Origin: Alistipes shahii WAL 8301
GTDB lineage: Bacteria; Bacteroidota; Bacteroidia; Bacteroidales; Rikenellaceae
DNA: 64,000 nucleotides
Reading direction: 5' to 3'
Assembly: GCF_025145845.1 (NCBI RefSeq)
Contig: NZ_CP102253.1
Coordinates: forward strand, 3,224,001-3,288,000
The position numbers and the translations under genes were made by a program. Shown here piece after piece: positions 51,488 through 60,683 of this stretch. The notes below the pieces were generated by a model that was not told the origin of the DNA, ran no database searches, and worked only from the letters and a program-made list of their open reading frames with translations. The stretch's first letter is position 1; each line of letters begins with the position of its first letter.

Positions 51488-54034
51488 ATGTTAACTGAAG
51501 AAGAAAAGAATGCCGGTTTGACGGGGCGTATCATCCCCATCAATATCGAAGAGCAGATGAAATCGGCGTACATCGACTATTCGATGTCGGTCATCGTGTC
51601 GCGTGCGCTGCCTGACGTGCGCGACGGCATGAAGCCCGTGCACCGCCGCATCCTCTACGATATGAGCGCGGAGCTTAACCTCTACTCCGACAAACCCACA
51701 CGTAAGTCCGCCCGTATCGTCGGCGACGTGCTCGGTAAGTTCCACCCCCACGGCGACACGTCGGTCTACGACGCGATGGTCCGCCTGGCGCAGGACTGGT
51801 CGATGCGCTACCCGCTGGTCGACGGACAGGGTAACTTCGGTTCGATGGACGGCGACTCGCCTGCCGCCATGCGTTACACCGAGGCCCGCATGAAGAAAAT
51901 CACGGACGAAGTGATGGCCGACATCGACAAGGAGACGGTCGACTGGACGCTGAACTTCGACGACACGATTCCCGAACCCACGGTCCTGCCCACGAAAATC
52001 CCGCTGCTGATCGTCAACGGCGCCAGCGGTATCGCCGTCGGTATGGCCACGAACATGGCTCCGCACAACCTTTCGGAGGTGGTCGACGCCTGCTGCGCCT
52101 ATATCGACAACCCGGAGATCACGGGCGAGGAGTTGCTGCACTACGTCAAGGGTCCCGACTTCCCCACGGGCGGTATCATCTACGGCTACGAGGGAGTGAA
52201 GGAGGCGATGCTGACGGGCCGCGGCCGTGTGATGATGCGCGCCAAGACCGACATCGAGCATACGCCCAGCGGCCGCGAGTGCATCGTCATCACGGAGATT
52301 CCCTACATGATCAACAAGGCCGAGATGATCAAGAAGATCGCCGACATGATCAACGACAAGAAGATCGACGGCATCTCCTACATCAACGACGAGTCGGACC
52401 GCAACGGCCTGCGGATCATCATTATCCTGAAGCACGACGCCGTTGCGAGCGTGGTGCTGAACACGCTGTTCAAGAACACGCCGCTGCAAACGTCGTTCGC
52501 CGTGAACAACATCGCGCTGGTCAACGGCCGGCCGCAGATGCTGCCGATGCGCGACCTGATCAAATACTTCATCGAGCACCGCCACGACGTCGTCGTGCGC
52601 CGCACGCGCTTCGACAAGCGCAAGGCCGAGGAGCGTCTGCACATCGTGCAGGGTTTGCTGATCGCGCAGGACAACATCGACGAGATCGTGCGCATCATCC
52701 GCGCCTCGCAGACGCCCGACGCCGCCAAGCAGACGATGATCGAGCGTTTCGAGTTGTCGGACATCCAGGCTTCGGCCATCATCGAAATGCGCCTGCGCGC
52801 CCTAACGGGACTCGAAAGGGGCAAGCTGCTCGCCGAGCGCGACGAACTGGAGAAGCTGATCGCCCACCTGACGGAGGTGCTTGCGAACGTCGGCATGCAG
52901 ATGCAGATCATCAAGGACGAGCTGCTGGAGATCAAGGAGAAGTACGGCGACGAACGCCGCTCGGAGATCGTCTACGCTTCGGAGGAGTTCAATCCCGAGG
53001 ATTTCTATGCCGACGACGACATGGTGATCACCATTTCGCACATGGGCTACATCAAGCGCACGCCGCTGGCCGAATACCGCACGCAGAACCGCGGCGGCGT
53101 GGGGGCCAAGGGCAGCGCCACGCGCGACGAGGACTTCATCGAGCACATCTACGTGGCTTCGATGCACAACACGATGCTCTTCTTCACCGAAAAGGGCCGA
53201 TGCTTCTGGCTCAAGGTCTACGAGATTCCGGAAGGCGCCCGTTCGTCGAAGGGCCGCGCCATCCAGAACGTCATCCAGATCGAGCCGGACGACAAGGTCC
53301 GCGCTTACATCAACGTCAAGAGCCTGGCCGATGCGGAGTACGTGAACAACAACTACATCATCATGTGCACCAAGGACGGCACGATCAAGAAGACCAAACT
53401 GGAGGCCTACTCGCGTCCGCGCCAGAACGGCGTGAACGCCATCGTCATCCGCGAGGGCGACCAGCTGATCGAGGCCAAGCTCACCAGCGGCAACGCCGAG
53501 GTGATGATCGCCGCCCGCGACGGCAAGGCCATCCGTTTCAACGAATCGACGGTGCGTCCGATCGGGCGTGTCGGCGCCGGAGTGCGCGGCATCTCGATCG
53601 AGGACGGGGACGAGGTGGTCGGCATGATCTGCGTGGAACCCGATTCGAAGCAGGACGTGCTGGTATTGAGCGAGAACGGCTACGGCAAGCGTACCGATCT
53701 GGACGAATACCGCATCACCAACCGCGGCGGAAAGGGCGTGAAGACCATCAACATTACGGAAAAGACAGGCAAACTAATTTCGATACAGGCCGTTACCGAC
53801 GACAACGACCTGATGATCATCAACCGTTCGGGACTCACCATACGCACCGCTGTCAGCCAGATCCGCCTCGCGGGCCGCGCTACGCAGGGCGTGCGTATCA
53901 TCAACCTCCGCGAGGGCGACGCCATTGCTTCGGTGATGGCCGTGCCGGCTGCCGGGGAAGAGGAGGAAGTGCAGCCCGCGGAAGGCGTTGAGACCGGAGG
54001 CGAAACCCCCGGAGCCGCCCCCGCGGAGGAATAA
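51488..54034 (+). CDS. gyrA: DNA gyrase subunit A
   Basis: An 848-residue gyrase A subunit that introduces negative supercoils with GyrB (not in this window). The catalytic Tyr is Y130 (PAAMRYTEARM). The quinolone region reads HPHGDTSVYDAMVRLAQ: T91 is at the position of E. coli Ser83 and D95 at Asp87. The C-terminal beta-pinwheel carries a GyrA-box-like QNRGGVGAKG, which separates it from the ParC at 40505. The end is acidic and low-complexity (GEEEEVQPAEGVETGGETPGA). Probably co-transcribed with the TPR gene. Confidence 0.97.
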   Translation: MLTEEEKNAGLTGRIIPINIEEQMKSAYIDYSMSVIVSRALPDVRDGMKPVHRRILYDMSAELNLYSDKPTRKSARIVGDVLGKFHPHGDTSVYDAMVRLAQDWSMRYPLVDGQGNFGSMDGDSPAAMRYTEARMKKITDEVMADIDKETVDWTLNFDDTIPEPTVLPTKIPLLIVNGASGIAVGMATNMAPHNLSEVVDACCAYIDNPEITGEELLHYVKGPDFPTGGIIYGYEGVKEAMLTGRGRVMMRAKTDIEHTPSGRECIVITEIPYMINKAEMIKKIADMINDKKIDGISYINDESDRNGLRIIIILKHDAVASVVLNTLFKNTPLQTSFAVNNIALVNGRPQMLPMRDLIKYFIEHRHDVVVRRTRFDKRKAEERLHIVQGLLIAQDNIDEIVRIIRASQTPDAAKQTMIERFELSDIQASAIIEMRLRALTGLERGKLLAERDELEKLIAHLTEVLANVGMQMQIIKDELLEIKEKYGDERRSEIVYASEEFNPEDFYADDDMVITISHMGYIKRTPLAEYRTQNRGGVGAKGSATRDEDFIEHIYVASMHNTMLFFTEKGRCFWLKVYEIPEGARSSKGRAIQNVIQIEPDDKVRAYINVKSLADAEYVNNNYIIMCTKDGTIKKTKLEAYSRPRQNGVNAIVIREGDQLIEAKLTSGNAEVMIAARDGKAIRFNESTVRPIGRVGAGVRGISIEDGDEVVGMICVEPDSKQDVLVLSENGYGKRTDLDEYRITNRGGKGVKTINITEKTGKLISIQAVTDDNDLMIINRSGLTIRTAVSQIRLAGRATQGVRIINLREGDAIASVMAVPAAGEEEEVQPAEGVETGGETPGAAPAEE

Positions 54035-54073
54035 GAAAAAGAAACAACAAAAACTTTAAAATTTCAGTTTACC

Positions 54074-55420
54074 ATGAAGAAAACGATTTTGACGGCTCTT
54101 GCGGCGCTGCTCGTGGCAGTTCCCGCCGTGAAAGCCCAGAAAGTGAACAAGGAAGCCCTTCTCGCCAAGATCGAAAAGAGCGACGCCGACATCGCCAACG
54201 AGAAGAAGGCGGCGAAGGCCGCGACGTGGCTCGCCCGCGGCAAGGCTTTCTACGAGGTGGCCGTGGAGCCTACGAAGAGCATCTTCGCCAACATGGAACC
54301 GACGATGCTGAAACTGGCTGTCGGCGAACCCAAGTCGACGACGAAGGAGACGCTCAACGGCACGGAGTACGACGCATGGGTGTATCCCTATTTCACGGCT
54401 TACGTCAAGGACAACAAGGTCGTGACGTGGAAGCAGAGCAAATGGGTGCTGAAAGACGCTCCCAAGAAGGCCATCGAGGCTTACAACAAGGCTTATGAAC
54501 TCGATCCCAAGACGGCCGAGAAGGTCAAGGAGGGTCTGAAGCAGGTCAGCGACTTCTGCTCGCAGGTGGGCAACGTCGGCATCGACTCGGGCAACTACGT
54601 CGAGGCCGCAGACGCTTACGTGACGGCTTTCGAGGCGCAGTCCAGCCCGGCTTACGAGAAGGCCGACCCCGCGCTGCTCTACTATGCGGGCTACCTGCTG
54701 ACCGTCGACGGCTCGAACAACCCCAAGTCGTTCGCCAAGGGCGGCGAGTACCTGACCAAGGCCATCGACCTGGGCTATGCCGACGAGGAGGGTAATATCT
54801 ATTACTACCTCTTCCACTGCCTCTACGGACAGAAGGACCTCGACAAGGGAAATATTATGAAAGCGAAGGACGTGCTGCTGACGGGTATCGGGAAGTTCCC
54901 GAAGAACGAGCGCATTCTCGACGGCCTGATGCAGCTTTACACCGCAGAGCAGGGCGTGGGCGACCCCGCCGACCTGATCGCGCTGATCGACAAGGCCATC
55001 GAGGACAACCCGTCGAACGTGGACCTCTGGTTCGGCCGCGGCCGTATCTTCTACGCGCTGAAGGACTACGATCAGAGCATCGAATCGTTCAAGAAGGTCG
55101 TGGAGCTGAAGCCCGACCTGTTCGAGGGCAACTACTACCTGGGTGTGTTCTATACGATCAAGGGCGACGCGCTCAACAAGGAGATGAACGAGAAGCAGTA
55201 CAGCAGCCAGGCGGTTTACGACGCCGATCTGAAAGTCGTCAACGATGTCTACAAGGAGGCTGTGCCCTGGTTCGAGAAGGCGCACCAGATCAAACCCGAC
55301 GATGTCGATACGCTGGAGTTCCTCAAATCCATCTGCTTCCGTCTGCGCGACGAGGCCGGCATCATGGAGAAGTACAACACCTACAATGCCCTTTACAAGC
55401 AGGTGAAAGGCATCGAATAG
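54074..55420 (+). CDS. Exported tetratricopeptide-repeat protein
   Basis: A 448-residue protein with a signal peptide (MKKTILTALAALLVAVPAVKAQ). Several TPR units are visible, e.g. PKKAIEAYNKAYELDPK, SNVDLWFGRGRIFYALKDYDQSIESFKKVVELKPDLFEGNYYLGVFY and EAVPWFEKAHQIKPDDVDTLEFLKSICFRL. TPR proteins scaffold protein complexes; the partner is unknown. The gene begins 39 bases after gyrA, an arrangement seen in other Bacteroidales. A terminator lies 90 bases after its stop. Confidence 0.9.
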   Translation: MKKTILTALAALLVAVPAVKAQKVNKEALLAKIEKSDADIANEKKAAKAATWLARGKAFYEVAVEPTKSIFANMEPTMLKLAVGEPKSTTKETLNGTEYDAWVYPYFTAYVKDNKVVTWKQSKWVLKDAPKKAIEAYNKAYELDPKTAEKVKEGLKQVSDFCSQVGNVGIDSGNYVEAADAYVTAFEAQSSPAYEKADPALLYYAGYLLTVDGSNNPKSFAKGGEYLTKAIDLGYADEEGNIYYYLFHCLYGQKDLDKGNIMKAKDVLLTGIGKFPKNERILDGLMQLYTAEQGVGDPADLIALIDKAIEDNPSNVDLWFGRGRIFYALKDYDQSIESFKKVVELKPDLFEGNYYLGVFYTIKGDALNKEMNEKQYSSQAVYDADLKVVNDVYKEAVPWFEKAHQIKPDDVDTLEFLKSICFRLRDEAGIMEKYNTYNALYKQVKGIE

Positions 55421-55509
55421 CCGCTTGACGTGCGGGATTCAGCGGCGATGGTTCGCCGGTCCCGCTCTTTGAACGGAGTTGCGCTGCCGCCCGTTCGGCA
55501 GGCGTTATG

Positions 55510-55541
55510 AAAAAAGCCCGGCTGGAAAGCCGGGCTTTTTT
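55510..55541 (+). terminator. Terminator after the TPR gene
   Basis: AAAAAAGCCCGGCT pairs with AGCCGGGCTTTTTT around GGAA. Confidence 0.93.
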
Positions 55542-55679
55542 GCATATGGAGGGGGGGGGTAAATGGCATTATGAAAACGCCCCGCACCCTGAATCCCGCC
55601 TTTTGGCCGTGCGGGCGCGGAGCCGAGGAGCAGCGTTCCGGTAAACCGGCCGCACCCTGAATCCGGCGTCTTACGCCGG

Positions 55680-56726
55680 TTAGCGGGCGATGCGGCCCGA
55701 GACGGAGCCGCGGGCCAGCTGTTCGACCTCTGCGGCCGTGAATTGGTTGTAGTCGCCCGGCACGGTGTTTTTCAACGCGCAGGCCGCGGTTCCGAAGTCC
55801 AGCGCAAACTGGGCGTCGTGGGGATGCGCGGCCATTCCGTAGAGCAATCCGCCCACGAAGGCGTCGCCCACGCCGACGCAGTCGACCACGGGGTCGATGT
55901 CGTAAACCCGCGTGGAGTGCAGACGTCCGCCCGTGTAGAGCGTTCCCGAGATCAGGTGGTGGTTGGCGCTCAATACGCTGCGCAGTCCGAAGACGATGCT
56001 CCGGCAGCGGGGGAAGCGCGCCGCAACCTCCGCCGAGGCCCGTTCGTAACCCGCCGTATCGGGACGGTAGGCGGTGTCGCGGGCCGCAAACTGCGGCAGC
56101 TGCATGCCGAGCACCTTTTCGTATTCGTCGTCCGTGCCGAAGAAGGCGTCGCACTGCTCCATCAGCGGCGGGAGCACCTCCTGCGGCTCCTTGCCGTATT
56201 TCCAGAGGTTCTTGCGGTAGTTGATGTCGCACGAGACGGTCAGTCCCGCCGCGTGCGCCGCCGCAATCGCCTCGGCGCACACGGCCGCCGTGCCGGCGCT
56301 CACCGCGGCCGAAATCCCCGACCAGTGGAACCACGAGGCGCCGCGGAAGATTCCGTCCCAGTCGATCATCCCCGGTTGCAGGGTGTCGAAGGCCGAGTCG
56401 GCGCGGTCGTATACGACGTGCGACGAGCGCATCGCGGCGGCCTCCTCCATGTAGTAAATCCCGAGCCGCTTGCCGCCGCGCAGGATGGCGTCCGTCCGTA
56501 CGCCGTAGCGGCGCAGGTCGTCGATGCAGGCGTCGGCCACCCGGTTGTCCGGCAGGCGGGTGACGAATTCGCTTTGCAGGCCGTAGTTGGCCAGCGATAC
56601 GGCGACGTTGGCCTCGCTTCCGCCGTAGCTGGCGCGGAAGAGGTTCGTCTGGTTGAAACGCAGGTAGTCGGGCGGCGTGAGACGCAGCATGATCTCCCCG
56701 AAGGTAACGATCTTTTGTCTGTCCAT
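55680..56726 (-). CDS. kdgK: 2-dehydro-3-deoxygluconokinase (PfkB family), copy 1
   Basis: A 348-residue ribokinase-fold enzyme phosphorylating KDG to KDPG. It begins IVTFGEIMLRLTPPDYLRFNQT, has YGGSEANVAVSLANYG (N-terminal PfkB signature) and the catalytic base Asp in VDCVGVGDAFVGG. Clearly paralogous to the kinase at 59634 (same IVTxGEIMLRL and YGGxEANVAVS motifs) yet well diverged, so the substrates may differ. It is on the minus strand with its own promoter. The frame extends far upstream, but ATG 56726 matches the family start. Confidence 0.9.
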   Translation of the reverse strand: MDRQKIVTFGEIMLRLTPPDYLRFNQTNLFRASYGGSEANVAVSLANYGLQSEFVTRLPDNRVADACIDDLRRYGVRTDAILRGGKRLGIYYMEEAAAMRSSHVVYDRADSAFDTLQPGMIDWDGIFRGASWFHWSGISAAVSAGTAAVCAEAIAAAHAAGLTVSCDINYRKNLWKYGKEPQEVLPPLMEQCDAFFGTDDEYEKVLGMQLPQFAARDTAYRPDTAGYERASAEVAARFPRCRSIVFGLRSVLSANHHLISGTLYTGGRLHSTRVYDIDPVVDCVGVGDAFVGGLLYGMAAHPHDAQFALDFGTAACALKNTVPGDYNQFTAAEVEQLARGSVSGRIAR

Positions 56727-56748
56727 GATTTTTGTGAAATAGGAGTTA

Positions 56749-56780
56749 CAAATATACATAAAAAGCCGGACAATCGCAAG
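56749..56780 (-). promoter_or_regulatory. Promoter of kdgK copy 1
   Basis: Minus strand CTTG (56777-56780), 20 bases, TATATTTG (56749-56756); start codon 23 bases on. Confidence 0.6.
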
Positions 56781-56817
56781 CCGGATTGCGCCCGCTTCGG
56801 GAAAGGGTTCCGACAGA

Positions 56818-56847
56818 GAAAGGCCCGGTCGTCGGACCGGGCCTTTC
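56818..56847. terminator. Hairpin after the DUF4861 gene
   Basis: GAAAGGCCCGGTC pairs perfectly with GACCGGGCCTTTC around GTCG. The T-tract on the minus strand is weak, so termination may be partial and kdgK copy 1 may also be read from the DUF4861 promoter. Confidence 0.65.
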
Positions 56848-56890
56848 GGAAAAAGCAGGATGATATGCCTGCCCTTTTTGGGATGGATTT

Positions 56891-58012
56891 TTAGTTGAGG
56901 ACCGTCACTTTGAGCGGCGTCACGGCGGCGGCCTGCGCCTGCCCGATCTCTTCGATCCACTCCTTCATGTCCTCCACGCCGCCCTGGCTCCAGCCCGAAC
57001 CGGCGTAGTAGGTCAGCGTCCGGCCGGGTTTCACGGCCTTGACGGCTACGGCGTGGCCCAGCGTGTCCGTAAGCATCTCGGCTCCCGGCAGGATCACGCC
57101 CAGGTAGATGTCGCCGTCGCGTGCGGGGTTCTTCGAGTCCGAAACGGCCTCGCATAGGGCCATCCAGCCTTCGCCGCGCTGCATCTGTTTCACGTCGTGG
57201 CGCACGAAGCCCGCGGCGATCGGCATCTCGGCGAATGCTCCTTCGTAGATGTTGTCCATGCGGTTGAAGCGCTGGTTGGCGTCGAGCGAGATGATCTTGG
57301 TGAGCGTCACGGGCGTGCCGTCGACATCGAACGGGGCGTAGGTCAATTCGACCGAAGTGCGGATCGGGCCGTTGTCGAGCGTCCGGGCCGTGGCGTAGTT
57401 GTGTCCCATCATCCAGAATTTACCGCCGGCGAAGGGCAGCGATGCGCCCGAACCGAGTGTCACGCCCACCTTGTAGCAGTCCATGCCGTCGCCGTAGTTG
57501 TGGTGGTAGTTGCCCCGGGCGTACCACTCGTCGATCACCAGTTTGTCGGTGCACTTCACCCATACGTCGATGCCCGGAGTGACGAGTTTCTCGGGAGAGG
57601 TTTCGAGCGCCGGGCCGTAGAGGCGGTAGGCCACCTTGTTGTTCTCCCAGGCGTAGTCGTCGTAACGTTCGGGAACCGTGCGGCCGAACGCCTCGGCGGG
57701 GTAGTTCTCGCGCTGGCCTGTGACCAGTTTGAACCGCTTGCTTTCCATCGGGTCGGCGTCGGTCTGGAAGATCAGCGCCTGCGGCTCCGTTCCGCCGCGG
57801 AAGAGGACCTGCGAGGGGATCTGCTCGTTGTCGTCGTTCAGGACGACGATGTTGTCCGGCGTCACACCTTTGAGCGCGGCGACTTCGGACCAGGCGATTT
57901 CGACGGTTTCGTCATCGCGTTCGGTCGGGGTCGTGTTGGCGACTTCGACCTTCAAAGCGGGTGTGCAGGAGGCCATCAGAAGGGCTGCAACCCACATAAT
58001 CGGGTTTTTCAT
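56891..58012 (-). CDS. DUF4861 family lipoprotein
   Basis: A 373-residue protein with a lipobox (ALLMASC, Cys16), so it is lipid-anchored outside the cytoplasm. The body matches DUF4861: VAYRLYGPALETSPEKLVTPGIDVWVK, DEWYARGNYHHNYGDGMDCYKVG and GFVRHDVKQMQRGEGWMALCE, with several Trp, His and Asp residues conserved in a sugar-binding-like beta fold. The family occurs in uronate-polysaccharide loci; its reaction is not known to me. Divergent from uxaC, which supports a role in uronate supply. ATG 58012 chosen for the signal. Confidence 0.88.
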   Translation of the reverse strand: MKNPIMWVAALLMASCTPALKVEVANTTPTERDDETVEIAWSEVAALKGVTPDNIVVLNDDNEQIPSQVLFRGGTEPQALIFQTDADPMESKRFKLVTGQRENYPAEAFGRTVPERYDDYAWENNKVAYRLYGPALETSPEKLVTPGIDVWVKCTDKLVIDEWYARGNYHHNYGDGMDCYKVGVTLGSGASLPFAGGKFWMMGHNYATARTLDNGPIRTSVELTYAPFDVDGTPVTLTKIISLDANQRFNRMDNIYEGAFAEMPIAAGFVRHDVKQMQRGEGWMALCEAVSDSKNPARDGDIYLGVILPGAEMLTDTLGHAVAVKAVKPGRTLTYYAGSGWSQGGVEDMKEWIEEIGQAQAAAVTPLKVTVLN

Positions 58013-58047
58013 AAAATTAGAATTGAAGTTTTTCCGTTGTTTGTAGG

Positions 58048-58078
58048 CAAATTTACAATTTTTCCGTATATTGGTCAA
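58048..58078 (-). promoter_or_regulatory. Promoter of the DUF4861 gene
   Basis: Minus strand TTG within 58076-58078, 20 bases, TAAATTTG (58048-58055). Confidence 0.6.
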
Positions 58079-58153
58079 CCAAAACGGCAAATATTCTATT
58101 TAATTCGGTAATTTTTCATATTCCGAGTGGCGGAAAGTTACTAATTTTACGTT

Positions 58154-58210
58154 ATGAAAAAGAGCCTGATACGTATAGAATTTAACCGCGATACCTTTTA
58201 TTTTTTATGA
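58154..58210 (+). CDS. Putative 18-residue leader ORF coupled to uxaC
   Basis: ATG at 58154 opens MKKSLIRIEFNRDTFYFL and stops at TGA 58208-58210, which overlaps the uxaC ATG (ATGA). A TAATTTTA box, one base off the -7 consensus, lies just upstream at 58142-58149. The exact overlap suggests translational coupling, but so short a frame can arise by chance. No attenuator hairpin was seen. Confidence 0.3.
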   Translation: MKKSLIRIEFNRDTFYFL

Positions 58211-59619
58211 AACAGTTCAACGACGACAATTTCCTGTTGCAGACCGAGACTGCGCAGCGTCTTTACCACGACCATGCGGCCAAGATGCCGATCATCGACT
58301 ACCATTGCCACCTGATTCCCGAGTACGTGGCTTCGGATCACCGTTTCGACAACCTGTCGAAGATCTGGCTCGAAGGCGACCACTACAAATGGCGCGCCAT
58401 GCGCACCAACGGGGTCGATGAGAAGTATTGCACGGGCAAGGATACGACCGATTGGGAGAAGTTCGAGAAGTGGGCCGAGACGGTTCCCTATACGATGCGC
58501 AACCCGCTCTACCACTGGACCCACCTCGAATTGAAGACCGCCTTCGGAGTGACGAAACTGCTCAACCCCGCTTCGGCCCGCGAAATCTACGACCATTGCA
58601 CGGCGCTGTTGCAGCGTCCCGAATACCACGCCCGCGGCCTGATGCGCCGCTACAACGTCGAGGCGGTCTGCACGACGGACGATCCCGTGGATTCGCTCGA
58701 ACACCACATCAAGGTCCGCGAGGTCGGTTTTGCGACGAAGATGCTCCCCACGTGGCGTCCCGACAAGGCGATGGCCGTGGAGGTTCCGGCCGATTTCCGC
58801 GCTTATATGGAGAAGCTTTCGGAGGTTTCGGGCGTCGCGATCACGAAATTCGCCGATGTGATCGACGCGCTGCGCGTGCGTCACGAGTTCTTCGGGTCGG
58901 TCGGCTGCCGCCTTTCGGACCACGGCATCGAGGAGTTCTACGCCGAGGATTATACGCAGGCCGAGATCGACGCTATTTTTAATAAGGTATACGGCGGGCA
59001 GACGCTGACGCCCGAGGAGATCCGCAAGTTCAAGACCGCCATGCTGGTCGAGTTCGCCACGATGGACCATGAGGCCGGCTGGACCCAGCAGTTCCACTAC
59101 GGCGCCATCCGCAACAACAACAGCCGCATGTTCGGCCGGCTGGGTCCCGATACGGGCTTCGACTCGATCGGCGACTTCGCGGTCGGCAGGCAGATGTCGA
59201 AATTCTTCGACATGCTCGACCGCAACGACCGCCTTGCGAAGACCATCATCTACAACCTCAATCCGCGCGACAACGAGCTGGTGGCCACGATGATCGGCAA
59301 TTTCCAGGACGGCCGCTACGGCGCCGGGAAGATCCAGTTCGGATCGGGGTGGTGGTTCCTCGATCAGAAGGACGGCATGGAGAAACAGATGAACGCCCTC
59401 TCGACGCTGGGTCTGTTGAGCCGCTTCGTGGGCATGCTGACCGACTCGCGGTCGTTCCTTTCGTACCCGCGCCACGAGTATTTCCGCCGCACGCTGTGCA
59501 ACCTCGTCGGCAACGACATCGAGCAGGGCCTGCTGCCCGCCTCGGAGATCGACTTCATCGGCCGGGAGATCATCGAGGGCATCTGCTACCGCAACGCCAA
59601 GGACTATTTTAAATTTTAA
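58207..59619 (+). CDS. uxaC: Glucuronate (uronate) isomerase
   Basis: A 470-residue amidohydrolase-fold enzyme turning D-glucuronate into D-fructuronate and D-galacturonate into D-tagaturonate. Signatures: PIIDYHCHLIPEYVASDHRFDNLSKIWLEGDHYKWRAMRTNGV at the N-terminus (metal-binding HCH), VEAVCTTDDPVDSLEHH, and near the end FGSGWWFLDQKDGMEKQMNALSTLGLLSRFVGMLTDSRSFLSYPRHEYFRR. Full length. First catabolic gene of the plus-strand hexuronate operon, in reaction order. Confidence 0.98.
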   Translation: MKQFNDDNFLLQTETAQRLYHDHAAKMPIIDYHCHLIPEYVASDHRFDNLSKIWLEGDHYKWRAMRTNGVDEKYCTGKDTTDWEKFEKWAETVPYTMRNPLYHWTHLELKTAFGVTKLLNPASAREIYDHCTALLQRPEYHARGLMRRYNVEAVCTTDDPVDSLEHHIKVREVGFATKMLPTWRPDKAMAVEVPADFRAYMEKLSEVSGVAITKFADVIDALRVRHEFFGSVGCRLSDHGIEEFYAEDYTQAEIDAIFNKVYGGQTLTPEEIRKFKTAMLVEFATMDHEAGWTQQFHYGAIRNNNSRMFGRLGPDTGFDSIGDFAVGRQMSKFFDMLDRNDRLAKTIIYNLNPRDNELVATMIGNFQDGRYGAGKIQFGSGWWFLDQKDGMEKQMNALSTLGLLSRFVGMLTDSRSFLSYPRHEYFRRTLCNLVGNDIEQGLLPASEIDFIGREIIEGICYRNAKDYFKF

Positions 59620-59633
59620 GCTGTCATAATACC

Positions 59634-60653
59634 ATGAAAATCGTAACATTAGGTGAAATCATGCTGCGTCTTTCGACGCCCGGAAACACGCGCTTCGTTC
59701 AGTCCGATTCGTTCGACGTCGTCTATGGCGGCGGCGAGGCCAACGTGGCCGTTTCGTGCGCCAACTACGGCCACGAGGCTTACTTCGTCTCGAAGCTCCC
59801 GAAGCACGAGATCGGCCAGTCGGCGGTCAATGCGCTGCGCAAATACGGCGTGAGGACCGATTTCATCGCCCGCGGCGGCGACCGCGTGGGTATCTACTAC
59901 CTCGAAACCGGGGCTTCGATGCGTCCCTCGAAGGTGATCTACGACCGTGCGCATTCGTCGATCGCCGAGGCCGATCCGCAGGATTTCGACTTCGATGCCA
60001 TCATGGAGGGCGCCGACTGGTTCCACTGGTCGGGCATCACGCCCGCGATTTCGGACAAGGCTGCCGAACTGACCCGTCTGGCCTGCGAGGCCGCCAGGCG
60101 TCACGGCGTGACGGTGTCGGTGGACCTGAACTTCCGCAAGAAGCTCTGGACCAAGGAGAAGGCGCAGTCGATCATGAAGCCGCTGATGCAGTATGTCGAC
60201 GTCTGCATCGGCAACGAGGAGGACGCCGAGCTGTGCCTCGGGTTCAAGCCCGACGCCGACGTCGAGGGCGGCGAGACCAACGCCGAGGGCTACAAGGGCA
60301 TCTTCCGCCAGATGGCCGCGACGTTCGGGTTCAAGTATGTGATCTCGACCCTGCGCGAGTCGTTCTCGGCGACGCACAACGGCTGGAAAGCCATGATCTA
60401 CAACGGAGAGGAGTTCTACGAGTCGAAGCGTTACGACATCGACCCGATCATCGACCGCGTGGGCGGCGGCGACTCGTTCTCGGGCGGCGTGATTCACGGC
60501 CTGCTGACCAAGCCGACGCAGGGCGAGGCCCTGGAGTTCGCCGTGGCGGCATCGGCCCTGAAGCACACGATCAACGGCGACTTCAACCTCGTATCGGCCG
60601 AGGAGGTCGAGTCGTTGGCCGGAGGGAATGCCAGCGGACGGGTGCAGAGATGA
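59634..60653 (+). CDS. kdgK: 2-dehydro-3-deoxygluconokinase (PfkB family), copy 2
   Basis: A 339-residue PfkB kinase making KDPG from KDG and ATP. It has IVTLGEIMLRLSTPGNTRFVQSDSF, YGGGEANVAVSCANYG and the catalytic VGGGDSFSGGVIHG. It lies 14 bases after uxaC and just before eda, so it is the main kinase of this pathway. The downstream gap contains an AT-rich micro-repeat. Confidence 0.95.
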   Translation: MKIVTLGEIMLRLSTPGNTRFVQSDSFDVVYGGGEANVAVSCANYGHEAYFVSKLPKHEIGQSAVNALRKYGVRTDFIARGGDRVGIYYLETGASMRPSKVIYDRAHSSIAEADPQDFDFDAIMEGADWFHWSGITPAISDKAAELTRLACEAARRHGVTVSVDLNFRKKLWTKEKAQSIMKPLMQYVDVCIGNEEDAELCLGFKPDADVEGGETNAEGYKGIFRQMAATFGFKYVISTLRESFSATHNGWKAMIYNGEEFYESKRYDIDPIIDRVGGGDSFSGGVIHGLLTKPTQGEALEFAVAASALKHTINGDFNLVSAEEVESLAGGNASGRVQR

Positions 60654-60683
60654 TTAAAAATGAAAAATTAGGAATTAAAAATT
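60654..60683. repeat. AT-rich micro-repeat between kdgK and eda
   Basis: TTAAAAATGAAAAATTAGGAATT type run filling the whole gap between the two genes. Confidence 0.6.

Noticed and set aside
55580..55665. Repeated CCGCACCCTGAATCC motif between the TPR and kdgK genes
   Set aside because: Two copies of about 15 bases only; too short and too few to call an element.
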